Assembly (NCBI GenBank): GCA_018697195.1
Contig: CM031857.1
Location: forward strand, 90,108,923 to 90,172,922
DNA from: Certhia americana
Taxonomy: Eukaryota > Chordata > Aves > Passeriformes > Certhiidae
Length of the DNA: 64,000 nucleotides
Direction: 5' to 3'
The notes under the pieces were generated by a model, which had not been told where the DNA came from, searched no databases, and saw only the letters and a program-made list of their open reading frames with translations. This document shows positions 13,370-26,139 of this stretch, one piece after another (the first letter of the stretch is position 1; each line of letters opens with the position of its first letter). Made by a program: the position numbers and the translations under genes.

Positions 13370-14056
13370 AGGTTGGACAGAGAATTGATTGAGAACAGCC
13401 CTGCAGAAGATTCTGGGATGATGGTTCATGGAAAGCTCAACATGAGCAGGCAATGTCCACTTGCAGTTCAGAAAGCCAACCGCATCCTGGGCTGCATTCC
13501 AAGCAGGACAAGGGAGGGGACCCTGCCCCCCTACTCCGCTCTTGTGAGACCACACCCAGAGTCCTGCATCCAGCTCTGGATGGAACATGGAACTGGTGCA
13601 AGTCCAGAGGAGGGCCAAAAAGTTAATAAGGGGACTGGAGCACCTACCCAACAAAGACAGGCTGAGAAAATTGGGGCTGTTCAGTCCAGAGAAGAGAAGG
13701 TTGTGTGGAACAAACCTTCCAGTATTAGGAAGAGGCCTACAGGGAGGCCAGAGAGGGATTCTGTCAGGAACTGCAGTGCCAGGACAAGGAGCAATGGGTT
13801 AAAATTAAAAGAGGGGAAATTTAGGTTAGATATTAGGAAGAAATTCTTCACTGTGAGAGTGGCGAGGAGTGAAACAGGTTGCCACCAGGGAGGCTTGTGG
13901 ACATAGCATCCCTGGCAGTGTTCAAAGCCAGGCTGGATGAAGCCTTGAGCAGCCTGGTGTAGTGGGAAGTGTCCTTGTCCATGCCAGGGGCTTAGGACTA
14001 GATGATCTTTAAGGTCCATTGCATCCCTTCAAAATTACATGGTATGAATCACTGTG
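13370..14056 (+). mobile_element. CR1 LINE, 5'-truncated (RT C-terminus plus 3' UTR)
   Basis: The longest CR1 copy in the window. The plus strand carries GAGAACAGCCCTGCAGAAGA, GAAAGCCAACCGCATCCTGG, CTACTCCGCTCTTGTGAGAC and GAGTCCTGCATCCAGCTCTGG, the last part of the CR1 reverse-transcriptase ORF. These are followed by the 3' UTR phrases TTAGATATTAGGAAGAAATTC, TGTTCAAAGCCAGGCTGGATG and TAGATGATCTTTAAGGTCC. The reading frame is broken, so the copy is dead. It lies about 0.4 kb beyond the proposed 3' end of SEPTIN10. Confidence 0.95.
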
Positions 14057-14194
14057 TGAGTAAAAGAGAAGGTGAGGTTGGTGACTGAACAGCTCCCCAG
14101 GGCATGACACCAAGTCTGTCAGAGCTCAGGGAGTGTCTGGACAATGTTCTTAGTCAGAGTTTGTGTTTTATGGTAATCCTGCAAGGAGCAGAGA

Positions 14195-14275
14195 GCTGGA
14201 GTCAATGAACCATAAGGGTCTCTTCCAACTCCTTATGGTTTTCTTCCAACTTGAGATATTCCATGACTACAATGT
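14195..14275 (+). mobile_element. CR1 LINE 3'-end fragment
   Basis: CATAAGGGTCTCTTCCAACT and CTTCCAACTTGAGATATTCC, then CATGACTAC, match the sense CR1 3' terminus. An internal repeat of TCTTCCAACT suggests a small duplication or two nested ends. Confidence 0.7.
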
Positions 14276-14495
14276 AAGTACAGCAGTATATGACCAGTAT
14301 ATCACAAGTCACACTGCGCTTCTGGTACAGGTCACACAAATCACCTATTTTTTCCAATCAATGAATGACTTAAGATATTTAAAACAGATGTAAAACCTTT
14401 ATATTTTTCAGTTAAATGTGAAATCTTACTCCTTTTTAGTAACACAAGGGACAGGAAGCAAAACAAGAGCAATACTTAAGCAAAACCAATCTATT

Positions 14496-14501
14496 TTATT
14501 T
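14496..14501 (-). promoter_or_regulatory. SEPTIN10: Candidate poly(A) signal AATAAA for SEPTIN10
   Basis: TTTATT on the plus strand reads AATAAA on the gene strand, about 1.93 kb beyond the stop codon. It is the last good signal before the CR1 copies. Use of this site is an inference; an earlier, non-canonical site cannot be excluded. Confidence 0.4.
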
Positions 14502-16432
14502 CTGTCAAGTTAGTATTTAATTTTTAAACAGTCAAGCAACACAATTCTGGAGAACTGTACCTCTTACAGTCTTCCATTTGTCATCATGACTACTGAAAAC
14601 ATACAAAGCACTTAGAACTTGTTTTAACCAACCTGGAGTTTTTGTAAATTTTCAACTGTAACTGAATACTACACTTGAAAACATCAAATATAGGTACTTT
14701 CCATACTGAATAATATCAGATGAACTATCCTGCAACAGTACAGCATTGCAAAAATATCTCAGTAAATTTTGTTAAAAAGACTGTATCTGAAATTTAGAAC
14801 ATTGCTTGTACATAAAAGCCTATAAACAAAAGTATGTCAGCAAAATCAGTAAACGGTTCAAATATGTTAATAGTTGTATTAAATAACACTTAGTGGACTA
14901 ATAATCCATACCATTTGAAAAGAACTCTTTAGGAAGCTTGCAGTGGTTATATTCACTGAATACTTCTGCACTACACTATTCATAGTCTGAACAGAACTGT
15001 TTATGGCAGGGACACCTTCTTTGGCACAATGCATTTAAAATCAAAGGAAGCTGACCACACTTATATAAGGCAAACCCATATCAAGGCAGAGCTGTAACAG
15101 GAAGCCTGTGATAACAATGACAGTAACCAGCACACCGTGTGTGTACAGATCATGCTTAAAAATTACTCTTTTGCAGAATGCAGCAACAAGAGATATTAGC
15201 CAAACATTTTAGTAAGAAACTGGAACTCCTATACCTTCAACAGCACACCATGAATCACTGCTTCCTCATGAGAAATTACCAATACTGTGTCTTCTGTCAT
15301 CAGTATTACATAAATCTGGAACTGAAAAACCACAGCAAGCATATAAACTTATATACTCTGAAGAAATAAAACTAAACCAGAGGAGCTACTCATCGTAGTG
15401 TATATAATGACTTCTGTTACCAAGAATTCCGCTTGCATATGTAAATCCAGTAAAAAAAGGAATCTAGGAAAAGGAATTCGGTAACAATAGCTGAAATGTA
15501 GTAAATTTTGGCCAAATTAGGCTTCTAGCATACACCCCAAAAATGTCAAAGCCTGATGGTATCTGTGGAAATATGTGCACCAGTGCAGCTTCTAAAGTTC
15601 TTCAGAATTTAGCAGTTATAAATAAATTCAGAACTAAGAAATTTGTTTTCAACTACAGGAAGTTATTAATTAACAAAATGTTATCTGCTGTAAATTTATA
15701 AGCTATCAGGAAAAAAAATGAGTAAGTTAATTGACTTCTGGTTTTGGAGGAGAAAAACATTTAAGTCAATTTAATTTAATATGTGAGTATTTAATCGAAT
15801 GTTTTTTATATAAATCAGTTGGGCATGTTATTCTGGAGACTACTTTTGAATGTACTTCTGAATTTTTACAATTTACTCAAGTTTTTCTTTTGAGAGTGAT
15901 GAAAGAAAGAAGCAGGTGGGTGAGAAAAAAGTGAAATCTTCTTGCGTCATATTCTGCACTTTTTGTTTTTACAGCCAATTTTATCAATCTCTTCTCTCAA
16001 AAGTCTGTACTAGGAAGACACATCTAATATGGGCCAACAGCAGTTAGACTGCTTCATAAAACTGCTAACATATCCTACATTCAAAACCTGAGTGTTGCAA
16101 TCAAATACTATTCCTGAAATTCCCTGGGTGAATCCCTTTCTCTAACTCCTCCTTCTCACTCTCCCTGTCGCTCTGCTCTCCAACATTCATAGTTCCTTCA
16201 GCTCTGACATGAAAGCATTGGACTTCAAGTTGAAAATCTTGGTTCTTTCATGGAAAAAAAGAAAAGAAAGACAACACAATGCTCATAGAATATACAGTAA
16301 TTACTCTAAAAGTAAATCCAAGCATGAGGGTATTTTACACACTTCTGTCTTATCCCAGAATAGGAGCATGTTTCTGTCTTTTCTAAAAGATTACTGAGAT
16401 TTGAATTATAGAAGTGAATGTGAAGAATTCTT
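14502..16432 (-). other. SEPTIN10: Presumed SEPTIN10 3' UTR
   Basis: A repeat-free AT-rich stretch between the SEPTIN10 stop codon and the candidate AATAAA. It has no coding-like frame and no CR1, while CR1 copies begin immediately beyond it; that would fit transcribed 3' UTR. The extent is inferred. Confidence 0.4.
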
Positions 16433-16657
16433 TTATTGCTGCCTCTGATGACTAGCATCATCACTTACTTCTTGCAGACCTTGTGTCTTCAAACTAACAG
16501 CAGGGGTAGAGACAGACACTTGTGACTGAATTGATTCAGTGACAGCTTTCTTCTCAAGAAACTGAGCTATTTCATCTTCTAGAAGTTTTATCTTTTCCCC
16601 TAATTTCAGCTCCTCTTCTTGATGCATTAGCATAAGACATTCAAATTTAGTCAGTAC
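16433..16657 (-). CDS. SEPTIN10: SEPTIN10 terminal coding exon 9
   Basis: Residues 363-436, then [22 protein letters not shown] and [14 protein letters not shown] continue the heptad-rich coiled coil and align without gaps to the family pattern after exon 8. The tail ([14 protein letters not shown] onward) is diverged and ends in ASHQRQQ, without the lysine-rich KDKDRK-type end common in this subgroup. Acceptor CTTTTAATAG. An alternative last exon downstream is possible, but I saw none. Confidence 0.88.
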   Translation of the reverse strand, partial: VLTKFECLMLMHQEEELKLGEKIKLLEDEIAQFLEKKAVTESIQSQVSVSTPAVSLKTQGLQEVSDDASHQRQQ

Positions 16658-19600
16658 CTATTAAAAGAAAGCACAAAAAATAAAATTTCCAACTGGCAAC
16701 ACAAGGTGGTGATATCACAATATAAAAACCCTTTGCAAATTAACAGTAAACCCCATCTCAACTAGTGTTAACATTCGTTAGAAATTACAGTTATTTACCC
16801 AAACTGTTAAGACTAAAAAATAGCAATACAGAAAAATAATAACTTTTATCAGACTGTTTTCTTCATCCAGGCTATTACTATTATACAGGCTATTATTATT
16901 TGCAGGGTGGAAAACATGGAAGGCACTAAGTGAATACTAGATTCCCTACTACATTTTACTGTATCTTTATTGTATCAGAATAAGCAAGCCTTTAGAGATG
17001 AACCAATTATCAACAGACAGATTAAATCAAGATAAGAATGTATCTTGTAAATCAAGTAGAATATAGTTCCCTAAAATCAAGTATATTGACTAGAATTAAA
17101 TATTACTAAGTACACAGAGTTAGTCCAGTTGGGGAGTTACTGGTGGGCTGCAAGAAGCTACCCATTTTTCTACAGTAATTGTTCTTTGATTGGGTTTTTT
17201 TAATATATTTATGCATCTTAGTTTCCAGATGTATTTCAACCAGTTTGAACCTACTGTGAAGTTGCGTAGTCAACAAAAGGGGTACTTAACCCTTCCTCAT
17301 CTCCCATTTCCCCTCACACAAATTCTCCTAGAATCCTGCTTTTGCAAAGAAGAAACTAACTAAGACCATAAATGCAACACTATGCCTGTTGTACACAGCA
17401 GAGCTGACAAATGTTACAGGTGCACCTACAAGATTTCTCTAAATGAAGGATCTGAGAAATGTGAAGTACAACAGAAATTCCTGGTTTTCTTCAGTTTCCA
17501 GATACAAAATATAGCAGCAAGAGTACATAACAAATGCTCTTTAGGAGTGATTGCATGATCACTTTCCCACATCAGGAACTTGGAAAACTAACACCCATAA
17601 TTCTGCAATATGCAGAGCTCACAAACCACTTGGTATAAACCATACAAGGATAATATCAAAGGGTTAGTACAGATGCTGTGTAAGACCTTGCAGAACCTGC
17701 TTTGAACGTGGCTAAGCATTCTTCCAATTGGACTGCCTCATACTGAGAAGGACTGAATCTGAATTTTTTTTTCTCCACAAGAAGCATGGGGGTCTTAACA
17801 GATTTAGAAAACAAATATTAAGCCACCTTCGTATTTAAAATATGCACCTGAACAGCTCAAGAAAACCTGCTACAGCTTTGCTGGGGGACTGAGGTACAGA
17901 AAAGAACATTAATAAAAATACACATGTTTCCAATTTCAATTAAACCAGTGTTAGAATATAAATACAAATGACCACAATAAGAGTCTGGCAGAAAAGTAGA
18001 TGAGAAGATCCTGTCTTGTTAGTCCAGCTTAACAGGACTAAATCTTCAAAAACAGAGCTAAGAAATATTCCACATCTTCAGTCTTAAGGCAGCTGGGAAG
18101 AGACAAGATTTTGAAACCAGAACTGAAACAAAACAACAGAATACCAGACATACACACTTTCAACCCTCTCAGCATGTGGGCTGAACTTGGATTTAATAAC
18201 TAAAATCTGGAAGTCAGGCAAATACACATAGCCCACTTCAAAAAGCCACCCATGGCATTGTTACAGCATACCAATGTTTCTCACCACACTGACAGAGAAA
18301 ACAAAACCATTATATATAAAGAAACACAACCATTATATTCACTACTCTCTTACTTCACTGTATCAACTCCTACTCTACAGATGCATACCAGCTATTCACC
18401 AAAGCCTTCAGACCATAAGCTCCTGCCTTCCCATAACAAGAGGGCCATTTACAGAATCACAGAATCATGTGTGCTGGGAAAGACCTTTAAGATCATCAAG
18501 TGCAAGCACGAACCCAGCACTGCCAAGTTCACCGCTAAACCATGTCCCCAAGGCTGCACCTTGTAAATACCTCCAGGCACACTGACTCACCACTTCCCTG
18601 GCCAGCCTGTTCTCCAAGGCTTAACAACACTTTCAGTGAAGATGTTTTCCCTAATATCCAGTCTAAACCTCCCATGACACAACTTTAAGTCCATGTCCTC
18701 TTATGTTGTCACTTAGCACTTGGGAGAAAAGACAAACCCCAAACTCACTACACTTCCCCTTTCAGGTAGTCATAGAGAGCAATAAAGTCCCGCCTGAACC
18801 TTCTTTACTTCAGGCTAAACAACCTCAGCTCCCTCAGCTGCTCCTCATAAGACATACTCTCTTGTTTGTTGGTGTCTAATCACCAATCAACCTGTGTAAT
18901 CAAACTGCTTTTGATTTACAGTATTATTGTCCTCAAAATATTATGAAATTACAAATGTCAACTAGTAATTTTGTTAAGAACTTAGCTGCTCCAAATCTCA
19001 GAAAACAAACTCATGACAGACAGGCATGCTTGCCTGTTGCTCTGCCTCTTCCAACATTGCTGCCTTCTTGTTCTCTCTCTGCACAAATCGTTGCTTAATC
19101 TCCTCTTCTTTTCTTTCCATTTCAAGGCAGAACTCGAGCCTCTTTGCCTCAATGACTTCCTGTAGACTGAAGTTCAAAAATGTAAGCAACTCTCCAGAAC
19201 GCTGTTCTATTCAGTGTGGAAAACCAACAATCTAGAAAATTATTAAAACAATTAATACTCATCTGAAATATTAATTTCTACAGCTTCTCACATAAAAATT
19301 CATAACGAAACCTAAACAGAAGCAAACATCTTATCTTTCTTTTCTTTATTTACGTAAACAACCCTGAATAAAATTACTTATGCTAACAGCTCCTGGGCAA
19401 TTTACATTTCAAAGTAAATACAGCACTTTAGGCATCTCATGTTCTAAAGACTTGATTTATACCTTTCTGACTCCAACAGGCATAAGCTTCTTCTTTAAGT
19501 TGCTTACTACTAAGACACAAATTTCCAGAAAAATCTCCAAAAATTTCCTCATTGTGAAACCTCAGTCTTCAACTAGGACCATACAAAAACAATTAATCTG

Positions 19601-22600
19601 GAGCATTAACATAACAAAAACCTGATTGTTCCTATATGAAAATGAAATAACAGGATCTTCAAAACATACAGCACTCTTTTTGTAGTATCAAAATTTAAAT
19701 ATGGCAGAATTACATTAATATAGAATGTATTCAACTTCCTAAGTAGTTCAACAGCCAAAACATAGGGTTACTTTTCAACATGCAACAGCCAAAACCTCAA
19801 GACTGCTTGTTTTTTCCTAAAGTCCCTCTTCCAGAAGCAAATAAATTGAATATATACTATACTTATACTTGAAACTGTATAGGAGGAATACATTAGTTCA
19901 GGACATTGAGCAAATCCCTGGCAAAAAACCAAGTCAGCAAGTAAATCAAATATTTCTTTACTTTTAAATCTATGCCTTCCTTCTCTTTTCAGTACACAAG
20001 ATAATATTTTTTTCCTCCAAACAACAGGTACTTGAAATTGATATACTTCTTTCATGTCAAAGCATATCATGGCAAATTAAAAGATGCTAGTAATTTATTC
20101 ATATAAACTACCAGAGGTCTGACATTTTCAGGGTCTGTACTACCACTGCCAGGCGGTGCTGGAGGGAAATGTGCTTTTTAAACATGAATGGAGCTTGTAC
20201 ACAGATGTACCTCACACACCAAACTTCCTTTGAAAAGCAAACCTGCTTAATGACACAAGTTCTTCCATCAAAACATTTACCATAAACTTCTCTAAGTCAC
20301 ATGATTCCCAAGAGCAGAACTGGTGGACCACAGCTGTGTTAATGGCTATCAGAAACTCAAAAGCACTGTCTGCTATGACATTAGCTTAAGAACAGATCAA
20401 ACCATTCATAATGTTCTAGCTTTTTTCTGGGGCTCTTCTTTATACCTTTCATCTCTTCTGATACTTGCTGAGTGCTGACTGGTCAGGTCTTTCCAGCTAA
20501 CAAGAGTTACTGTCCTTTGCCAGGTAACTCATGCCTTCCAGCCTCATGCAAAATAAATAGGTATGTATGTTAAATATTTCATTTTGATTTGTACTTTTAA
20601 TATATATACATGCTTATATTTTTGTCGTATCTTTAACTGTTTCTATATAAACCATTTATAAATGTAAAAACTTACAAAAAAACCCTACAGAGTTAATTAT
20701 TTAGAGCAACACTAAGCTTAAAACGGCTCTCTTCTATCTGTAAATTTATGGTGACTGTGCAGTTTCTCAGTCCTAAAGTTTCTTATTTGTATTCAAAATA
20801 ACATCTAAAGAGAGAAGAAACATCTTGAAATTGCACATGCAGACAATGTTCATAAGATATCAAGGTCAGAACACTCTATTTTATTTTGTACGAACACTAC
20901 ATGGCAACAAAATAAATTCAGAACAATTACCCTTTTGTGTTTGGGTTTGTTTGGGGGGCTTTTAATCAGCTGTGAAGTAACTTAAGTCACCCTGAAATTC
21001 TAAATCCCTAAATCCACATGAAACAGGGGCATGGTTTTCACACAGATGTATTAATTCACACTATCTCTAAGTTTAGACAATAATGCTAAAGCACAGATTT
21101 TTCAAGTGCTAGCAATCTCACACTATACACAGTATCAGTTCTGATAGATAAAATGCTGCCCTTGGGAACAATAGAGCTGCTAGAGCATGCAGTCTAAGTT
21201 AACATGCTGCAATCACACCCTCATTTCTTTATGAGGACATCTTTAGACCCAGACTAGGCTACGTTACCAGGTAAAAGCAATTTTGTGTTGAAAGTAGTAA
21301 AAGATTAACTTTGAAGACACTCAACTCAGTAATAATACTACACATAGAAAGAAGATGAGAAATAAAAGTGTATTTTCTAAATTTACTGTGCAGATGGTTG
21401 CAGATGACAGTAAGTGTTCAAGTGGAAGTGTTCAAGGCCAGGCTGGATGGAGCTTTGAGCAACCTGGTCTGGTGGAAGGTGTTCCTATCCATAGAGGTGG
21501 GTTGGAATTAGATGGTCTTTGAGGTGTCTTACAATCCCAACCATTCTATGACTCCATGAAATACCCCCTCCCCGGACTGAATTGTTCTGGAAATTACCAG
21601 AAGAAGAACTAAATCAAAATTTCCTTTTCTGTGTGTGGCATACCAGCAACATAACAACCCAAAGACTCTTTGGTGTTAGGAGATTTGGGGAGGAAGGAAA
21701 AACAGTTCACCAAATCTCAAGCCAATCCTTTCAACACTACTTCATCCATTGCTCACAGTAAAATTTTTTGGTTTATCTGAAGACTGGTTTCACTGCTTCT
21801 CATTTAGAACTTTATGAAAATCAAGTTCACAGGTTTTCTCATCCTTCTGGCTTAGACATCGAGAATGTTACACTCTTGTACAAAGACACTTGCAAAATTT
21901 AAATGCTATAACTAATTATTTAAATAATGTATTCTTACTGAGGGTTTGGAGTAATGGATTGTGCAGCCAATCTAAACTAATCATACATACCAGCTCTACC
22001 ACCTGCCTTTCTACAGAAGCATAGCTGTGACATACAGTTTTTTCTGTCTGCATGAGACTGAAAGCATGGAAGCCTAAAATTGCAAATCAGATGCATTATG
22101 TTCATAAATAAAGACTCTGAAGTGAATTCAGCTCTCAGTGGGACACAATGTGCAAATATGATTGAACAATACAGGCATTTAAAGTGTGTTCAATTACACT
22201 TTTAAAAGGTTTCAAATTTGAAACTAACACTTGTAACTTTTTGCATAACATTTGACTATTTGACTACAATTAAGGTATGTCAGAAAAACTAAAAAAAAAA
22301 AAAAACCAAGGATTAGCTAGTGGCAGGTATTGCTAGCACAACGCTTCAACTCAGTCGACTAGCTCAGTTGATATTGAGCAATAATAAGGATGTGCTAGAC
22401 CTAAAGAATTACCAATATTCCAGTTCAGGCATGAAAAACAGGTATTTTGGGTGTGGTCCAATCTCATTCTAAGATGGTTAAAATACTTAGCTCAAATGGA
22501 AAGGTCTGCAGCTGGTCAGATGAACTCCACTGCCAAGGACTTCTGAAGGAAAAGGTGTAATAGCCTTTCAAATGTTAGATTTCTCTTCTTAGCAGACATG

Positions 22601-25600
22601 AAAACGAGAGTCATGTCAACCTTCCCCTACATATAAACTTATCCATATCACTGAATCCTTCCTGGTTTTCTGTCATCATCTACAAAACAGACTGAAAAAT
22701 AAACAAGTTCAAGAACTGCAAGGTCTGAATATCCCAGTTTCAGGGAGGAAAAAAGGATGGAATGATTCCCCACATACTGAGAAATCAAGATGTTTATGAT
22801 ACAACTATGTTTAATTGCAATTATAATGGAGAACAAACTGTAATTATGATGACAGAAGAACAACTAACCCAGAGAATTATTCACATCAGCAGATCTACAC
22901 ATGTAAGCATACAGCCTGAATATCAATCCCCAGCTTTTTTCTAGAGACCCTGGTCTATCAGTTTTCTTCTTTCAAACAAAAACGTGCCCATAGGCAACAA
23001 ATTTAATTGAAAAATGGACTTAACAAAATGTCCAACTTCAAAACAGTAGCAATCCTGTCCTCCCTTCAAACACCTAGGCTAACTAGGTATGTGTGTGTTT
23101 GTTTAGAAATTTGTTTTCCTGGAAGCACTCTTCATGCCTAGATTCCTGTTTTCAACTATTCCAAATTTTACCATTCAAAACATCTCAGCAATTCTCTTTC
23201 TGAGAATGGCCTGAAACTAGGAATTTGTGTTCCTAATGGATATAATTGGACCATCAAAAAGGCAGTAGCAGATCACCTGCACATAAAAAAGCTTATATTT
23301 ATTTTTTAAAACAAAGAAATGAAAATGCCAATTTTAAGTAGCAAAAAATTATGAAATTATAAAAAATTCACTTCCTGAATTTTATATCCAACAGATAATG
23401 CATAAAATGCATAAACCATACCCTAAATACTCTGCCAACCATTGATTTCATTATTTCATTCTTAAAATGCAATTGCAAACTAACAAATTAGAAAGTTATT
23501 ATGAAATAGCTTCAACAAAAGTACAGGATTTGAGAATACGCGTTTTTAAAAGCAAGCACAAGACAGTAACTTCAGACTACCTTTATTTTCCCTTCTCAGA
23601 CCCAGTAATAAAGATGCAAATTTTTTTTTTTTTTTGTTGTGTGCTGAAACCATCTCTTTCCTCATCCCCCATAAAAACAGTAAAACTTGCCAACATGTTT
23701 TTACAGACATATAAAAGTGTTTTGCACACAAGTAAGAGTGAAAGGCTTTACAGATATCTGCCCACAACCTACCTCACAAGGTAGCTGGACATCCAAGAAT
23801 TACTGGTTCTGCTTTGCCGGGGCATACAATTTTGTATGAATAAACTACTTTCCTACTTCTAAATCCAAAAGAGTAGTACAGGAACTTCACAGGCAGCTTC
23901 TTCCCAATATGACAAAAGGCAGGGAACATTTGCCACTCAAGTGTCAGTGCTCCAATACTACAAACAGCCAATTACTCAAGCAAAACCTTACTAGCAAAGA
24001 TTTTCTAAATTTACGTTACTATCAAATTTAATATGTAGACAGCTACATCACAGGAACAAAATATGAATTCTCAGCGCACATTTTGATCATTATTTACACA
24101 ACTAGCATGAAATTTTAATCTTCAGGCATATACTGCTATGCAATATTAATTATACTCCAAAACTACAGCTCTTAGAATCCACATATCTATATTGTAAACA
24201 TCTTTAAGGACAAAGAGGATGACAATTTAATAACATATTTTTGCCTAGAACAACTGGATAGTCCCTAATCTAAGTGTTATTTAAATGTACAAGCAAACTG
24301 GGAAGCACTGAACTGCCTTTATTTAAAAAGGTATTTTCTATCACATTGCTGAGGATGATACTTTTTAGTGTTTCCTCAGTAACTTGATAAAACACCTTAT
24401 GGGTAAGGCTGCATTAGTCTGCTAATTACACTGCATACACATCCTCTAAATTCCCTTCCTTTCTTATGTTATCATAAAATGTCTCTCCCAAAGCACCAAA
24501 CACCTTCTCTTTCAGACCTCAGCATCATTCACTATGCCACATCACTGAGGGACAACCACATCTATCCTAGTCTTACTTTTCCTGTTGCAGTAAATCTGGG
24601 GAAAAGTTCATTTTTCTTGATTCTTATGGGATATCTATTCTCATCCTTCCAAAACAATGACATTTTCAATAGATCTGATTTACCAAAACTAATTACTAAG
24701 TGTACTTTCTTGCCAAAACTCTCTCAATAAAACTGACATCTAGTAGGCCACACGTAAAATCTACACACCAGAGAGAACTCAACTCCTCTGTATATCCAAG
24801 AAGCAGACAACTTCTAAATGAGCTCTGAAGTATAAAATATTGGCATTCTGATGTGAATGTGCCACTTCAGGCTGCTAACAAAATGCAAACTGTGTAGGGG
24901 TTTTACAAAGATAATTCCTTTGTTTGTAGAAGAAAACACTTCTGTGGATGATATTTTTTTATAATTTAACTCTTATCCTGAGCTGGCTGTGTACATCACG
25001 AAATACAGCTTCAGAAAAGGCAAAGGTACTGGAGTCAATATTGCCATGAACAAATCTGAAATACAAGTCTGCCCTAGACAAGGATAACAAGACATCGTCT
25101 GTTAACACATTTCTTAAACCTAAACTAAACAAAAATTCTATGGTTAATTTCAGTTGGTTTTAAACCTCTTTTACCTTTGGTTCTCTTATTATGAAAAGGA
25201 TGTATTACACTCTTGTTAAGTCAAGAGACCACTGATTCAAGGCTAGCTCAAGATCATCTAAATAAACTAATCTGCAAATGTGTCTCGGTTCAAACAATGA
25301 GAAACTGTTTTTAATGCAAAGTCTTATTCTGTCTTCATGCCTGGTTTAAGTCAGAATTTCCCACCACAACTATGCAATAATGGCACTTGTCTAAACCACG
25401 AAGGCTTGAACAATTCACAAAGAATCAGCTCTTCCCCAGCAGGATTCTGACCAGGTAAAAGTCCAGTCCCATGCACAAAAAAAACCCCCAAAAACCCCAA
25501 AGGAAGCTGGAAGAGGGAGATGAGACAACTGGAAAAAAAAGATTAAACAAAATGGATATAGAAATTTTAAATGCTTCCTGCAGAAAGCCATTTTACTACA

Positions 25601-26107
25601 TGAAATAACTGAGTGCATATAACCTTCCACTTAACTTTCCTTTGGAATCCTCTTTGAACTCCCTACAGTCCAGCAAGAGATTTCTTGACCTGAAAATGCT
25701 AAGACATTTGCTATTATGGCAGATAATGTGGGAAGTCAACAGTGTAACCATTATTTTGTAGAAGTTTTTGCTTCATTTCCTTCTGAATCTGGAATCCAAC
25801 CAAACCATTATTCAGAATCAGCTATTCTTAATAGAGAAAGTAAAACATAATAGAAATATATAATGAAAATAATTTGAAAGTTCATAAAGCACAGGTACCT
25901 AAAGAAAACAGATACGCTTCTTGAGAAAAATTAAAATCCTTAGATTTATTATAGAAGAGAAAGATTACAGAAATACAACTGGCTTTCATGTTTTTAAAAA
26001 GAATGCTCATTTAAACCCATCTACTTCTTCATGAAGGTAACTGAAAGTACAGCTACATCCTTCAATTAAAAAAACTGCTATTTTATGTATTTTATTTTAT
26101 AAAAACA

Positions 26108-26139
<32 letters not shown>

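Noticed and set aside
13313..13906. 197-codon plus-strand ORF
   Set aside because: It covers the decayed CR1 reverse-transcriptase end and 3' UTR; frame and residues are explained by the repeat.
18252..18585. Two overlapping plus-strand ORFs of about 104 codons
   Set aside because: They run into the antisense CR1 at 18,452-18,865 within a septin intron; neither resembles a protein family.
26113..26139. A27 run as the tail of a processed pseudogene
   Set aside because: No gene-like body or target-site duplication is recognisable on either side, and the neighbouring sequence is an ordinary septin exon and intron.
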